DNA of 64,000 nucleotides from Anisus vortex (taxonomy: Eukaryota; Mollusca; Gastropoda; Planorbidae), in contig OX421499.1 in the NCBI GenBank assembly GCA_949126835.1, positions 8,077,026-8,141,025 on the forward strand. Reading direction: 5' to 3'. The notes beneath the pieces are model-generated. The model searched no databases. It was not told the origin of the DNA and worked only from the letters and a program-made list of their open reading frames with translations. The position numbers were made by a program, and so were the translations under genes. This document shows, piece by piece, positions 1 through 12,700 of this stretch. Within the stretch, counting starts at the first letter, position 1; each line of letters begins with the position of its first letter.

Positions 1-622
1 TCAGCCCAAGGTGCTTACGTATGTGCGAGGCGCTTCGCTCCAGATGTCACTACTTCGAGTGGACAAAGGGTTATGCCCACGGGCGCTGAGTAGGGGACGA
101 AAAGGGGAGATAATGAAAAGCTGTAGCAGTGGGTGGGGGTGTCTACAAGTATGCTGAGTTTAGCAAAATAAATGAGTAGTACTATCAAAATACAACATGA
201 ATCATAATTGGCAGCATAATAGAATATATATATATATATACATACATTAAAGAATACACACATACACTCACACATACAAATAGTGTAATACCAATCGGCT
301 GAATCAAGTAGCAACTCTGAATTCGGGAATGAAAGAGTGTAGAGAGGGTTAAAGAGAGGTGAGGAGAGGGTGGTTGGGGTGTTCCTATTGCGTGAGAGAG
401 TGAGAGTGTAATAGCTCCAGGCTACTTTTCTACTCCCTAATCTAACTCTACGCTAACCTATGTTTCTAGTTCTACACCACTTCTGCGCTATGATCTATCC
501 ATGAGTACTAATCAGGTTACGATTTAATCCAGAATCGTGACAGTAATAACCTAATCAATAATAAAACATACATTAACTGATTTATTTATTTTTTGTTTTG
601 TCGCCGTTGTTGTTGTTGACAG
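1..622. other. Intron 3 of SLC6 copy 1 (3' part), no gene seen
   Basis: This is the last part of the intron before exon 4. It holds a short TA microsatellite near 223-240 and CA-rich sequence near 258-280. Nothing like exon 3 of the second copy was found, so exons 1-3 must lie further left. The open frames here are short and unrelated to known proteins. Confidence 0.6.
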
Positions 623-755
623 AAGAAACGTCCTCGAACTGTCATCCGGCCTTGACAATCTCGGTGGCCTTCCTTGGCATACGACCTTGGCATTGTTCAT
701 TGCCTGTTTCCTGGTGTTCCTGTGTGTCGTCAAGGGAGTGAAATCTGTCGGAAAG
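623..755 (+). CDS. SLC6 copy 1, exon 4 (end of EL2, TM4)
   Basis: The acceptor AG is at 621-622 and the donor GT at 756. The exon enters in phase 2 (its first base completes a codon) and leaves in phase 0. It encodes NVLELSSGL, then a hydrophobic TM4 and the family motif KGVKSVGK. At 44 codons it equals exon 4 of copy 2 in length. It is the least conserved pair of the set together with exon 11. Confidence 0.9.
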
Positions 756-3700
756 GTAATTATAGAATGTTATATAGCAAATACTATAATAAGATGGACC
801 GCTTGCTTTGCTATTTCTGCTATTTGAAAACTTGAAATACTTAAGGCAAAGCCACACTAGAAACAAAATCAGTGATTCGCTGCGATTCAATTCAAAAATC
901 ACGATGATTTTCCCCGTTTCAAATGTGGCATAGCACGAAACTTGATTCACCGGAATCAGTTTCAGCAGTGATTCGCGATGATTCACAGATTTAGAACATG
1001 CCCTAAAATTTGGGAACATGATTCTTGAATCAAGCTGTGTCAGCCAATGGGAATCGCAAACTAGATCATGTGATCATTAGCCTAGTTAAAAATCAAAACA
1101 AACATGGCAAGAACAGTTACTCTCAACACTTTCTTAATTCTTGAAAATAAAATTGCGCGTCTTGATTTTTTTGTGAATCGTGAATTACGTGTGGCATGGC
1201 TGATTTCTAAACAGCGTATTTCTGATTCGCTCTGAAACAACATTCTAGTGATTCGCTGAATCATGATTACAGTAAAAAGATTCTCGAGTATAGTGTGGCT
1301 TTACCATTAGTTTGGGAATTTCCGAACACACTAGGTCCTTTACACTCTAGACTTAAGGTTTAGTCATTCGTTATAATTATATCAATGTAAAATTTAGATT
1401 AAATTCAAAAGTTGTATACAGCAGACGTCTTTTTGCACGTTTGGGAGTCATTTGGGACAGCGTTGCTAGCTGGGCACGGAAAAAACAACATAACTTAAGC
1501 TTTAAAAATAGAGCAAGCGGTTCATCTCATTAAACTCTTTCATGAACACCGGAAAACATGCGGACATATTATCAGGCATCGCATGCGCAAACTAAGTATT
1601 CAGCTCTAAAAATATAGCAAGCGGCCCATCTTATTATAGTCTTTGCATAGATCAAGAAGCAAAGTTTACTATTAGACCACAACCATCATCTTTTTGAACA
1701 TTCTATCACATGTGTGGTGATAGCCCACCGTTGACTTGCAATAAATGTATTGGCCTTGCAAATGTCAAATATAACCAATACATCGTGAAACTATAATAGG
1801 ATGCATTTGTTTTGGTATTTCTTTCCATTAAGCTTTGACATTGCTGCATTTGCTTCTAAACTATATTAATAATTAATACTGATAATGAAGTTATATTTAT
1901 AGTTTGTCGAAATAATACTTGCATTGACCGAGTGGTATACAGTAAGGGGCGGCAACCTACGGAATGCGTGCCAGTCATGGCATTAGCCCATTATAGAAAA
2001 TATATTTCGACCAGAATAAGACTTGAGACATTATAGCCAAACTTTTTTCTCTTTGATTAAACTGTATACATTATAGCTAAACTACATACAATGTAGCCAA
2101 ACTTTTTTTTATTTAGTTAAACTTTATACATTATAGCTAAACTTCTTACACTATAACCAATCTTTGTTCTCTTTAGTTAAACTGTATACATTATAGCTAA
2201 ATTTTTTACACTATAGCCAAACTTTGTTCTCTTTAGTTAAACTATATACATTATAGCTAAACTTCTTACACCATAGCCAAAGTTTGTTGTTCTCTTTAGT
2301 TAAGCTTTATATATTATACCTAAACGTAGTAAACTATAGCCAACTTTGTTTTCTTTAGTTAAACTTTATACATTATAATGTTATACTGTTTTCTACTATG
2401 TAATTACTCTGGCTAGGTGGTGTACGTAACAACGACATTTCCGTACATCCTTCTGACAGTTTTTATTATCACAGGCTCCACGCTCCCCGGAGCCTTAGAC
2501 GGAGTCGTCTTCTATTTGAAACCAGATTTCAGGTTAGGCTCGGTATGTGTGGATATACTCTCAGTCCATCATCTTACTCCCATTCTCCCTCCATTCTCTG
2601 TCTTACTCCCTTTCTCTGCCTCACCCTCTCTCTCCCACTCCTTTCGCTTTCTCACTCCATTACATCACTCCATTTCTCCCTCCTTCTCTCACTTACTCTC
2701 TTACTCTTTCTTTCTCTCACTGTCTCTCTCTCTCTCTTGTGTATGTGTGACTGTGCTTTTTCTTCCAGTGTCTATGCTTTATGTATTTACTCAAGATTTC
2801 CTACCATTAGGGATGCCTTCCTGTTGTACTTAGTCTTTGTTGACATTGAATTCATGGATTACCTTGCCGGGAAACGTGGATTACCATCCCTTGGATCGTG
2901 GATTGCCATCCCTTGGATCGTGGATTACCATCACGAGGATCGTGGACTACCATATCTTGGATAGTGGATTACATTCCATTTGTTCCTGGATCACACTCCT
3001 GTATTACACTCCAGAGGATGACAAATTACCCACAAGTTCATCCCGGATTAACTTCCAGCTTATTATGGATTACCGTCTAGTCGACCCTGGATTACGTTCA
3101 CGTATATCCCGTATTGCCTTCACAAAGTTTGCACTCAAAGAGTCCAGTCTATGGGCCTTCGTGTAATAGTCAAAGAGTCCAGTCTGTGGGCCTTCGTGTA
3201 ATAGTCAAAGAGTCCAGTCTGTGGGCCTTCGTGTAATAGTCAAAGAGTCCAGTCTGTGGGCCTTCGTGTAATAGTCAAAGAGTCCAGTCTGTGGGCGTTC
3301 GTGTAATAGTCAATGAGTCCAGTCTGTGGGCCTTCGTGTAATAGTTAAAGAGTCCAGTCTGTGGGCCTTCGTGTAATAGTCAAAGAGTCCAGTCTGTGGG
3401 CGTTCGTGTAATAGTCAAAGAGTCCAGTCTGTAGGCCTTCATGTAATAGTCAAAGAGTCCAGTCTGTGGGCCTTCGTGTAATAGTCAAAGAGTCCAGTCT
3501 GTGGGCCTTCGTGTAATAGTCTCCAACTATATAGTCTTCTAGCTTTTACCTCTAGAATCTTGCTGAGGAAAGGTTGGTTCTATGCGGGGCTGTCCAAACC
3601 ACAAGAATGCAGAAGTGACGTTAGAGCAAGTGCTATTTGATTGCCACGCCTTGCAGGATCCTAAAATGGTCAGGAACGGCCAACAGTTTATGCCAAGGCC

Positions 3701-6700
3701 AAACTTTTATGGTGATGTATCAGTGATACTGTGGAATTCTTTTACCGAGCCCTGATAGAGTCATCTCGGCTCGCATTCTCGAAAAGCATTGGGGTTCAAG
3801 TCTTGTCTGGTGTTATGTGGAACACACTTTTCTTGTTAGAGTATGCATGATCGAATGTGTTACTCGATCAACATATATTACGTCCTTTTGAAAAAAAAAT
3901 CTATTACGTTGTTTTTTTTTCAGTTCAGTTATATATACATATAAACAATTTAGAAGCATTTATGGGGACATGCTACAGGGGCAGCGCGCTCAACTGGCGG
4001 TCCGTAGGTTCTGGGTTCAAAGCCTGGTGAAGGCTAGGATTCGTTCCCGGACAGGAGGATATCTCTGTAATTAGGGAAAAGTATAGGCGGCTGGGCATTG
4101 CGCTGGCCACACACCCCCTAGTGAGCCGTGTCCACAGAAACCGGCCCTTTGATCAATTTGGCCCAAAGGTTACTTTACTTACTATATTTAGAAATTAGTA
4201 TTTATTACATTTTGACCATCTTTCAGCTAGGATGACACAATAACGACCAAACGATTTGATGCTCAGGAGCATTGTATGCCATTTCTCTTTCAGTAAACTC
4301 TATCAAGTTCAGACATGGCTTGAAGCCTGTTTTCAAGTCTTCTACTCTCTGGGCCCTATTTGGGGCTCATTGGTCAACATATCTAGCTATAACAAGTTCC
4401 AAAACAATTGTGTGAGGTCAGTTATGTTCTTATTAATTTAAGTGTTCTAACTATCGCGTTATAAAAAAACGAACATTACATTATCTTAACACACGAAAAA
4501 ATATGCACTGCATTATTATGCACCCATTATAAAACATAATTACTAAGATATGTTCTTGGAATATATTGTAGGAATAAATAATGTTTATAAGTTCCGTACT
4601 AGGTTTCGTCCGAAGCCTGAGTTTTCAAGAGCAAGTAGAAATGGTTAAAAACTATTAAAAAAATGTAAACGTGTAAAAGCAAGAGATAACATATTATGTT
4701 ATAGAAAAATAACTAATAGATCTATATACTTACTTAACTTTAGTTTTTTTTAGTATAACATTCGAAACATTTTTGTCTCACAATATAACATTTGACACAA
4801 TTTAGTCTCACAGTTCAACATTTGAAATAATTTAGTCTCACAGTATAATATTTGAAACAATTTAGTCTCACAATTCAACCTTTAAAACAACTAAGCCTCA
4901 CAGAATTGATATTTGAAACAGCTTAGTCTCATAGCACACAATTTGGAACAATTTAGTGCCACAGTACAACATTTGAAACATTTGATTTAATTTCTAATCT
5001 CACTGATACCCGGTGTCCAATACGTTTTATTTTCATCACACAGAGATTCTATTTTACTAACTTTCATCTGTGAGGGAACAAGTGTCTACGCCGGATTCGC
5101 CATTTTCACCATACTCGGCCACATGGCGTACAATCTCAACTTACCTGTGGAGAGTTTCGCAGCCTCAGGTATTTTCAAACACTTACACCCCTCATTGTAT
5201 AAGTTAATACCATGTCAATAGTGGTTATAATTATACTTTTTTAAGAGCATAATTATTAAACACGCAAGCCTCAAATCTCGAAATACACAAGATCATTCAT
5301 ATCACAAACATTAAGCGCATCATTTAAAAAAATATTGTAGGAATCGGTAACCTACGTCACGCGTGCGAGACTTGGCATGCATAACGATTTTAAATGGCAT
5401 CCAGAAGACCCACAAAAAGGCAATACGGGCGGCTTCGACACAAACAAGTGTTTGTGGCGCATATATACATTTAGGCTGTTGGCACGCTGAATGATATAGA
5501 TATCCTACTTTGGCAAACTATTATCAAAATGCTGCCTACCCCTGATCAAGAGCATGGTAATAGCTCAAGAATTTCAGCATGAATGTCACCAAATGTGAGC
5601 TTTTAGTTTAATTTTTATTAAAAGAATATTGCGATCATGAAATGTTTTGTATTAAAGTGTTAATTTTAGGGTTTTAACAAAAGCTTTGAACATAATTTTT
5701 TTGTCGTTTTTATCATGAAATGTTGTGTTTTCATTATAAAATATTATGTATTTTGAGCATAAAATATTTTATTCTAGGAAAACATATATTTTGTTTCAAA
5801 CCTGAAATAAGTTAATTGTATCACTAAAAATGTTTAATCTTAAAAATAAAAGATTAGACTATGTTTTAAAGGATTAGATCTAAGTAAGAGGTTAGAAAAT
5901 GCAAATATGTAGTCAAGATGAAATATTATTAGGCCCATATTTAAAATATAAAATATTGTTTTGAATATGAAATTAAATAATTAGAATACGAAATATTCCG
6001 TTCTGATTATTGAATACTAGATCTATAGCGTTTTAAATATGAAATATTCAGTTTCGAAAATAAAATGTACAGTTTTCAAAATGAAATATTGGGCTTTAAA
6101 AACTAAAGATTTGGTCTTACATTCTGTTCAAAGGTCCTGGACTAGCATTTGTTGTCTACCCTGAGGCTGTAGCCTACCTCCCCGTTCCGCAGCTGTGGGC
6201 TGCGCTGTTCTTCTTCATGTTGTTGACGATCGCCTTGGATACACAGGTAAAGAGGAGGGGAGAAGTGATTTGAAGACAATTGATCTAAGTCAAAGACATA
6301 AAAATGGACCGCTTGCTTTAATATTTCTGCTATTTGATGACTCGAACATCTTCTTCCTCTAGACTTCCGATCTAGTAATTCGATAATATTTTCTCCATAG
6401 AAAAGTAAGATTAAAATCGAAAGTTGTATACAACGGAAGTCTTTAGGGAAGTTTAAGAGTCATTAAAGACAGTGTGCACACGAAAAACAAAAACAAATGT
6501 TAAGCTCTAAAGATAGAGCAAGCGGTCCAGCTTATTATAGTCTTTGATGTGCACCGGAAAACTTGAGGAAGTATTGAAGGCCGCTCATGCGCTTTTCATT
6601 TTTAAAAATAGAGCAAGCGGTCCATCTCATTATATATAGTCTTTGGTAGAGTAAACAGTCGCATGTTTGCAGTTTCTAGGTCCTAGATCAAGGGTCAGCA

Positions 6701-9700
6701 ACCTTTTGATAAAGGTTTACCTAAGTAAGATCTCTTGCTCATTGAGCGTTCCGACAGCCTAAAAGTATTCCTGCTTATTCTTGTAAAAGAGACTCCAATA
6801 GTCTTTTTTAAGGATCTTAGGCGTGCCATTAAAAAAAATCGCTCTGCGTGTCAGGTTTGGCACGCGTTCCATAGTCTGCCGACCCCTCTCCTAAATCATG
6901 TTCAGCTTTGCAGTTGTTGATTTCGGTTCGCCCCTAACAGATTGGAGGGGGTGCGCGGGGTGTGTGTGTGGGGGGGGGGGGGGTATTTTTCAACGACATC
7001 TTCAATGTCTGAAGAAGGAAGAGAAGGAGCACAAACCGTCACACATGGCAGTGTCTGTCTACGTTCAGACAAAAGTTACAACAGCTCCACACGAGTTGTT
7101 AGTGAATTAGTGTACAGGTAAACAAATGAAACGCTTTTAAATATATATATATATAATATTATATATTCACCCGAAAACATTATTTCCTACTGTGGATAGA
7201 TAAGTGGAGGGATTGGAAATAGTTTAAAAAGAGAGCTGGGGTGATGGTGGGGATTTAATACTTTGACAAAAGATGCAAGGCTTTGAGACTAAACCATGCA
7301 ATGAATGAATAATTGTATCTTCGCTTGAGGCTCTTATAAAGATGTAATTATGTCTTACTCTGGACTCCAACGTTCTGGATCAGAGGTTTCTCTATTCGCT
7401 GATGCAGAAACGTGTTCTAATTTCTGCACTATTCTTACCCTATCGTATGCACTGCATTCACTTAAAATCCTTTGCATTAGCTCTGCTTTTCTTCGTATGA
7501 TCCACTGACCCACTTTCCGTCATCCTTGCTTGTTCAGACCAGGCACATAGACTATTTACCGATGACAACACATTCTTTCAATTTTTCAGCATGGTCAATC
7601 CACACCATAACCCCCCCCCCTTTTTTTTTTCCAAAAAAAATAAATAAAATTTTTTACTTAGTCTGGGGGCGAATTCAAAAACGTTTTGTAAAACAAAAAT
7701 AAATATTTAAAAATGTGGGTAAACGAAGAGCGTAGTTTTTAGGGGGTTTTAATTACATTTTTGAAACTCCAATCAAGATCTTTGTCACGGTGTTGCCTGT
7801 GGAGAAAACATACACCAGCATATAGCTACAGGTGTAAAAACACCAGCATATAGCTACAGGTGTAAAAACACCAGCATATAGCTACAGGTGTAAAAACACC
7901 AGCATATAGCTACAGGTGTAAAAACACCAGCATATAGCTACAGGTGTAAAAACGCCAGCATATAGCTACAGGTGTAAAAACACCAGCATATAGCTACAGG
8001 TGTAAAAACACCAGCATATAGCTACAGGTGTAAAAACACCAGCATATAGCTACAGGTGTAAAAACACCAGCATATAGCTACAGGTGTAAAAACACCAGCA
8101 TATAGCTACAGGTGTAAAAACACCAGCATATAGCTACAGGTGTAAAAACACCAGCATATAGCTACAGGTGTAAAAACACCAGCATATAGCTACAGGTGTA
8201 AAAACACCAGCATATAGCTACAGGTGTAAAAACACCAGCATATAGCTACAGGTGTAAAAACACCAGCATATAGCTACAGGTGTAAAAACACCAGCATATA
8301 GCTACAGGTGTAAAAACACCAGCATATAGCTACAGGTGTAAAAACACCAGCATATAGCTACAGGTGTAAAAACACCAGCATATAGCTACAGGTGTAAAAA
8401 CACCAGCATATAGCTACAGGTGTAAAAACACCAGCATATAGCTACAGGTGTAAAAACACCAGCATATAGCTACAGGTGTAAAAACACCAGCATATAGCTA
8501 CAGGTGTAAAAACACCAGCATATAGCTACAGGTGTAAAAACACCAGCATATAGCTACAGGTGTAAAAACACCAGCATATAGCTACAGGTGTAAAAACACC
8601 AGCATATAGCTACAGGTGTAAAAAAACCAGCATATAGCTACAGGTGTAAAAACACCAGCATATAGCTACAGGTGTAAAAACACCAGCATATAGCTACAGG
8701 TGTAAAAACACCAGCATATAGCTACAGGTGTAAAAACACCAGCATATAGCTACAGGTGTAAAAACACCAGCATATAGCTACAGGTGTACAAACACCAGCA
8801 TATAGCTACAGGTGTAAAAACACCAGCATATAGCTACAGGTGTAAAAACACCAGCATATAGCTACAGGTGTAAAAACACCAGCATATAGCTACAGGTGTA
8901 AACAAAAAATGTAACTACAATGAACAGAAAGCTATATAATAATTTTTAAAATATGATTATTTTTTATTTACGGAAATTTGTTTAGATTAATATTGTAATC
9001 GGGAAAAAAAGCACGTCTTTTTTTTTTAACAAAAAGTTAAGACTATCCCTGTGGTTGAGAATTGAGAACCAGTCTGCCACAAGCCTACGTGTTTTTTTTT
9101 ACCACAGCGTATTAATGTACATTGAAAATAATATTAATTCATACGTTTTTATGAAAAAGGAAATATATATTTTAATCATTTGCTATTTTTCAGTTTACTT
9201 GTGTTGAAGTTATCATGACAAGCATGCTAGACATCTGGCCCAAGCTGATGAAGAGAAGGGAAGTAATCGTGAAAATTATTTTTTGTCTTGTCCATTTCCT
9301 GCTTAGCCTCCCCTTCGCGTCTAGGGTAAGTAACAAGTAACCCACTGTTTATTTAACGATATTAATTTTAATAATATTGGATTATAGATACAAAGCAATA
9401 ATTTAGTTGAAAAAAATGCATAATCAGAATGGCTGTCTGGTAAACCATTCTGCTTTGTTTAAGAGTACACCGGTGGGCTAACGCACGGGGACAGCCCCTG
9501 TTGCGTACCCAAGGATCATTGCAGTAGAGCCGAGAGGCTTCGAGGAAGCAATTAGCGCAACAGCCCCGTCTCGACCCCACCCTGGTGCCTGGCCTGTAGT
9601 CTGGCATTTCTGCTACCGGACGACTGTGCAAGGTATACGAGTGAGCCACCACGTTAATGATACGAGGGGGTAGAAGCAGAGTGGGGTATGTACTGTGAAG

Positions 9701-12700
9701 ACCTTACTCTATGTTACGCTAGTATAGAAACGATCTTGGTGTGCCAACCTCTTGATTCCCCACCCCTTAACATTGTTACGCCCCTGACATTGGAGCGTTT
9801 AAGGCCCGTCTGGTATTTTTTTAGACAATTATAAATCTGTAAGCCGTGACAAAGTAAAAGATACACTATTATGCTATTAGTAATTGTAGTATTATGTTTA
9901 GGTTAAATACTATTAATAAAAAGAAGGCAGTGAGTCAAGTTCGATAGGTTTTAATAAATGATGCAGAAGTATAACATGATCAACAGTTCCAATCGACATT
10001 CAAGGGCAACCGGAAACTGCCAAACAACATCAAGAACTAAATACCGAAAGAACAGAACAAGAACTAGTAAACGAAACATTCTGACTACAGTAATAATTTG
10101 AAAATAATTAAACTATAAATGTATTCTCATTAATTGAATACGTTCGGACGGTCGATCCGACGGTATTAGGATTCCAACCTAGTTAAAATTGTCATGTGAT
10201 GTTGTTTTGCTGAGTCTGATAAGAAGGCCTGACATTATCTAAAGGAAAAGTAATGGCAGCTATTCACTCCAGAGGCCGACCGAAACCATTTTTGTGTGTT
10301 GTTTTCGGTCTAAAACGAAACCATACATAAAGTTGTAAAATAATCTTCGGCCGAAACCGAAGCAAAAACTTAAAGTTTCACGACGCCTTCGGCCGAAACC
10401 GAAAGATAAACCGGAATCGCCAAACAAAACTTTTAACAAGATTTTTTTGTAAACCACAGAACATGTAGACTAATATACACTTGTATATACATGTATTATA
10501 TATCTATATCAATTTATTTAGAATTATCAATAATAAGCAGTGTAACAGATGCAGCACTTGCGTTGAAGTCTGATCAATGAAAGTTTAAATAGATATTCGG
10601 CTGATGACCGAAAGTTAATAACAGTGTCAGCCGTAACCGATTGCTAAATCTTTTGGCTTCGACTGATACCGAAACAATACCGAAAGCAAACTTTTTTGGC
10701 TTCAACCGAATACCAAAACTACGCCGTAAGAGGTCATTTGCCTACTTTCGGCGCCAAAACCGAAACCTATTTTCGGTCGGCCTCTAATTCACTCAATCCC
10801 ATTGTAAGCCTTGGTCGAGAGAAAACTTGTGACCGCTGGTTTTTACCAGTTCCAACTTGACTATACTGGCTTGAACTGGATCTCTTACTTTTGCCCTTGT
10901 TTCATCTGACAGGGTGGCATTTACTTATTTACACTTGCTGATTGGTACATTGCGGCGTTTGCAACGGCAGCCATCGGACTACTGGAATGTATCATAGTTG
11001 CATGGATTTACGGTAAAACTCTAGCTTGTTTAAGCCAAAAAAAAAAAATTGAAATGTTTCAAGTGAAATTAACTCCTGCTAACATTGGTTGGTGTACTTC
11101 ACAGAGTTACCTTTTCTTTAGCCTTTTACTTTTAAAATAATGTGTTTAAATATCCCAGTTTTAATTTTCATCAATCAAAATTACGGAATTTGGAACATAC
11201 ATTTTATAAAGCATTTATAATATAAAGCATACAGAGAACACGTCGTAAAGTATATAAATAAGGCATTCATAATGTAGTACATAATAAAGAACAAACAGAG
11301 AATAGAGCATTGGCCTAGAGGATATAGTACAGAAAATAGAACTTACAGAGAATAGAGCGTTGGGCCTAGAGAATGTGGTACAGAATATAATATAACATAC
11401 AGAGAATAGAGCATTGGGCCTACAGAGTGTATTACATAATATATAACATACAGAGAGTAAAACATTGGACCTACAGAATGTAGTAAAGAATATATAACAT
11501 ACAGAGAAGACCGCATTTAGCCTACATAAAATAATGTATGCAAAATAGAAAATGTAAACAATTTATTAGATCCAGAAAATAGAACATACATAATATAGAC
11601 CATAGTAAAAAAGGCAAGTTCAAACAGATAAAGAAAATATATAATATCTAGAACGTATAGAACTTATTATATAAACAATATACTACACAAATACTGTAGA
11701 CCAGGGGTCGGCAACCTTTTGCTAACAATGTGCCAAACTAGGATTTCTAATTCATTCAGTGTGCCAAAAGTCTTCTCTATTCAACTTTTAAAATTAAAAA
11801 AATATAGGACAATTTGTTTAACTTCTTAGCAACACCAAGACCGAAATAATAGAGATTATTAATAGAGAAAATCGTTGAAGCTTTTTATATTTATTGCAGA
11901 TTTAACGTTTTTATAATTATCATCCTTATTTTAACTTATTGTTTGCATTTATAAGAAATACAGTATTTTATTACTAAACTATCACATTTATGGTATTTAT
12001 TGTCTATACATTATACATTATCATTTGTTAGTCAATAGTCAACATGATGATCTAACAACTGCCAATGTGAAGTCCTTTATTGTCTTATGCTTATTGAATA
12101 TGGTTAGCATCGATTATACATTATTAGTTAATAGATACTTAGTAATTAAACAAACTCGGTAGTTAATGTAATGTTTGAAAAAATACACATACATTTTTTA
12201 GACATACAATATTTATGCAATTTTAAATGTTTTGTTACATTTTGATCATTTTAGAGTCATGAATTGTAAGCCCTTTATTCTTTTATAAAAGAAAAAGGCA
12301 AACGTATTAGAAATATTAGCTCAAATAAAACGAGTTAATTATCTCCCTTTATTAAAAAAAAAAAAAGTTTCCACATTTGATTCAATAGTGAAGCCAAACA
12401 AGTTTATTTCGTAGTATAACAAATATTACTGAATAATTATTATTTCTTTATATAAATTATGGTATTCATTACAAGATTGTGCTATTAAAGGATTAAAATG
12501 ATTTACGTTAAACAGTTAGTTGTAAATAAACATTTCCTGCATTAATTGTTTGTCCATTTAAGGAGTTTATCTTTTACAAATTACAATTACAGACATTTTA
12601 TAATATAGTGTTATTTAATAAGTATTAATTAAATTAGTATTAAATAAGTGCTATTAAATAAATATTTATTAAATTAATAATAATAAAAAATTTTTTAGAA

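Noticed and set aside
1..622. Exon 3 of SLC6 copy 1
   Set aside because: No match to the TM3/outer-loop exon of copy 2 was found on the plus strand.
2417..2833. 138-codon open frame starting at SLC6 exon 5
   Set aside because: Only the first 116 bases match SLC6; the rest is the pyrimidine-rich intron read through after a consensus donor.
7812..8903. Regular 28 bp direct repeats looking at first like a CRISPR array
   Set aside because: There are no spacers: units are head to tail, and the setting is an animal intron.
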